From: Megachile rotundata
Lineage: Eukaryota > Arthropoda > Insecta > Hymenoptera > Megachilidae
Direction of reading: 5' to 3'
NCBI RefSeq assembly: GCF_050947335.1
Contig: NW_027473315.1
Location: 1,364,001 to 1,428,000 of the forward strand
DNA: 64,000 nt
The position numbers and the translations under genes are program-made. This document shows positions 61,201 to 64,000 of this stretch, piece after piece. Under the pieces are notes generated by a model, which worked only from the letters and a program-made list of their open reading frames with translations, ran no database searches and was not told where the DNA came from. How positions within the stretch are numbered: position 1 is the first letter of the stretch; each line of letters starts with the position of its first letter.

Positions 61201-64000
61201 GATCATATGATTGTGATTGTATGATTGTGATTGTATGATTGTTTTTGTATGATTGTGATTGTATGATTGTTATTGTACGATTGTGATTGTATGATTGTGA
61301 TTGTATGATTGTGATTGTATTATTGTGATTGTATGATTGTGATTGTATGATTGTGATTGTATGATTGCGATAGTATGATTGTGATTGTATGATTGTGATT
61401 GTATGATTGTGATTGTATGATTGCGATAGTATGATTGTGATTGTATGATTGTGATTGTATGATTGTGATTGTATGATTGTGATTGTATAATTGTGATTGT
61501 ATGATTGAGATTGTATGATTGTGATTGTATTATTGTGATTGTATGATTGTGATTGTATGATTGTGATTGTATGATTGTGAATGTATGAATGTGATTGTAT
61601 GATAGTGATTGTGTGATTCTGATTGTATGATTGTTTTTGTATGATTGTGATTGTATAGTAGTAATTGTATGATTATCATCGTATGATTGTGATTGTATGA
61701 TTGTTTTTGTATGATTGTGATTGTATAGTAGTAACTGTATGATTGTCTTCGTATGATTGTGATCGTATGATAGTGATTGTATGATTGTGATTGTATGATT
61801 GTGATTGTATGATTGTGATTGTATGATTGTGATTGTATGATTGTGATTGTATCATTGTGATTGCATGATTGTTTTTGTATGATTGTGATTTCATGATTGT
61901 GATTGTATGATTGTGCCTGTATGATTGTGATGGTATGATTGTGATTGTATGATTGCGATTGTATGATTGCAATTTTATGAGTGTGATTATATGATTCTGA
62001 TTGTATGATTGTTTTTGTATGATTGTGATTGTATAGTAGTAATTGTATGATTGACTTACTATGATTGTGATCGTATGATTGTGATTGTATGATTGTGATT
62101 GTATGATTGTTTTTGTATGATTGTGATTGTATAGTAGTAATTGTATGATTGTCATCGTATGATTGTGATTGTATGATTGTTTTTGTATGATTGTGACTGT
62201 ATAGTAGTAATTGTATGATTGTCTTCGTATGATTGTGATCGTATGATAGTGATTGTATGATTGTGATTGTATGATTGTGATTGTATGATTGTGATTGTAT
62301 GATTGTGATTGTATCATTGTGATTGCATGATTGTTTTTGTATGATTGTGATTTCATGATTGTGATTGTATGATTGTGCCTGTATGATTGTGATGGTATGA
62401 TTGTGATTGTATGATTGCGATTGTATGATTGCAATTTTATGAGTGTGATTATATGATTATGATTGTATGATTGTGATTGTATGATTGTTTTTGTATGATT
62501 GTGATTGTATGATTGTGATTGTATGATTGTGATTGCATGATTGTGGTTGTATGATTATGGTTCTATTATTGTTATTGTATGATTTTTCTTGTATGATTAT
62601 GATCGTATGATTGTAATTGCATGATTGTGATTGTATGATTGTGATTGTATGATTGTGATTATATGATTGCGATAGTACGATTGTGACTGTATGATTGTGA
62701 TTGTATGATTGTGATTGTATTATTGTGATTGTATGATTGTGATTGTATGATTGTGATTGTATGATTGTGATTGTATGACTGCGATAGCATGATTGTGATT
62801 GTATGTTTGTGATTGTATGATTGTGATTGTATGATTGAGATTGTATGATTGTGATTGTATTATTGTGATTGTGTGATTGTGATTGTATGATTGTTATTGT
62901 ATGATTGTGAATGTATGATTGTGATTGTATGATTGTGATTGTATGATTGAGATTGTATGATTGTTTTCGTATGATTGTGATTGTATAGTAGTAATTGTAT
63001 GATTGTCATCATATGATTGTGATTGTATGATTGTTTTTGTATGATTGTGATTGTATAGTAGTAATTGTATGATTGTCTTCGTATGATTGTGATCGTATGA
63101 TTGTGATTGTATGATTGTGATTGTATCATTGTGATTGAATGATTGTGAGCGTATGATTGTGAGTGTATGATTGTGATTATATGATTGTTTTTGTATGATT
63201 GTGATTGTATGATTGTGATCGTACGATTGTGATCGTATGATTGTGATTGTATGATTGTGATCGTTTGATTGTGGTTTTATAATTATTGTTCTATTATTGT
63301 GATTGTATGATTGTCTTCGTATGATTGTGATCGTATGATTGTGATTGTATGATTGTGATTGTATGATTGTGATTCTATGATTGTGATTGTATCATTGTGA
63401 TTGTATGATTGTGATCATATGATTGTGATTGTATGATTGTGATTGTATGATTGTTTTTGTATGATTGTGATTGTATGATTGTGATTGTATGATTGTGATT
63501 GTATGATTGTGGTTGTGTGATTGTGATTGTATTATTGTGATTGTATGATTGTGATTGTATGATTGTGATTGTATGATTGTGATTGTATGATTGTGATTGT
63601 ATGATTGTGATTGTATCATTGTGATTGCATGATTGTTTTTGTATGATTGTGATTTCATGATTGTGATTGTATGATTGTGCCTGTATGATTGTGATGGTAT
63701 GATTGTGATTGTATGATTGCGATTGTATGATTGCAATTTTATGAGTGTGATTATATGATTCTGATTGTATGATTGTTTTTGTATGATTGTGATTGTATAG
63801 TAGTAATTGTATGATTGTCATCGTATGATTGTGATTGCACGATTGTTTTTGTATGATTGTGATTGTATAGTAGTAATTGTATGATTGACTTACTATGATT
63901 GTGATCGTATGATTGTGATTGTATGATTGTGATTGTATGATTGTTTTTGTATGATTGTGATTGTATAGTAGTAATTGTATGATTGTCATCGTATGATTGT

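Larger units (their letters stand above)
39167..64000 (+). repeat. 14-bp satellite array, right part
   Basis: Same monomer, orientation and variant set as the left part. No gene or non-repeat island is seen in the 24.8 kb, and the array runs off the window end. Block A has 7 copies here (41907-63679), block B has 7 and the 15-bp monomer has 2. Relatively homogeneous runs of the consensus monomer occur near 39180-39330, 45360-45470, 51780-51960, 54300-54470 and 56040-56210. Confidence 0.97.

Noticed and set aside
39688..63989. Long minus-strand open frames in the right array, up to 649 and 454 codons.
   Set aside because: Same repeat arithmetic as in the left array; the starts are only the TATCATTG monomer variants.
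1..64000. CRISPR array or telomeric repeat as an explanation of the regular repeats.
   Set aside because: There are no unique spacers between constant repeats, and the unit is not TTAGG-like. It is a contiguous 14-bp satellite.

Overview
The window is eukaryotic, almost certainly animal and most likely insect. About 55 kb is one A/T/G-rich satellite array, and a 9,056-bp Ty3/gypsy-type LTR retrotransposon sits inside it. No host gene, tRNA or rRNA gene, or bacterial-type operon is visible. The insect assignment is an inference from the element (Lys-tRNA primer site, Gag with a SAP-like segment, integrase of the arthropod NPxER type). The species cannot be read from the sequence.

Positions 1-30110 and 39167-64000 are about 3,920 copies of a 14-bp monomer (consensus GTATGATTGTGATT), all in one orientation. 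The monomer has no C on the + strand. A limited set of variant monomers recurs in fixed order, so the array is a mosaic of higher-order blocks and kilobase-scale duplications. Block A has 17 copies and block B has 18. The best duplications are about 1.7-3.0 / 3.1-4.4 kb, 4.7-6.6 / 8.2-10.1 kb, 12.4-14.1 / 18.2-19.9 kb, 22.7-26.7 / 57.1-61.2 kb, 26.7-40.4 / 41.8-46.3 kb (interrupted by the element) and 46.7-48.5 / 49.4-51.1 kb. The 14-bp register is kept across the whole window. The net register shifts between block A copies are accounted for by one recurrent 15-bp monomer (8 copies) and one 13-bp monomer. Long minus-strand reading frames across the array are a by-product of a unit whose reverse complement has no stop codon, not genes.

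The element (30111-39166) is flanked by a 4-bp target duplication GTAT and has two 1,476-bp LTRs in which I see no difference. In order it carries: 5' LTR; an 18-nt primer site matching the 3' end of tRNA-Lys; a short leader; gag (SAP-like segment, capsid, two zinc knuckles, the second lacking its His); a textbook -1 frameshift signal (GGGAAAC, 7-nt spacer, 8-bp GC stem with a GGAA loop); protease, reverse transcriptase and RNase H; a second, apparently non-programmed -1 frame change at about 35545; integrase (HHCC, DDE, GPF); an overlapping 233-aa ORF3 of unknown function with an excellent start context; a hairpin; a polypurine tract; and the 3' LTR. Gag would build the particle, and the frameshift would supply protease, RT and integrase as a minor Gag-Pol product. 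The frame change before integrase suggests this copy is defective, or that the base call is wrong.

A second copy of the surrounding satellite block at 41.8-46.3 kb keeps the empty insertion site. The element therefore arrived after that duplication, and the identical LTRs say it arrived recently. The most informative items are the satellite's internal logic (register, variant lineages, CpG/TpG/CpA triads), the frameshift cassette, ORF3, and the paired UUCG hairpins in U3.
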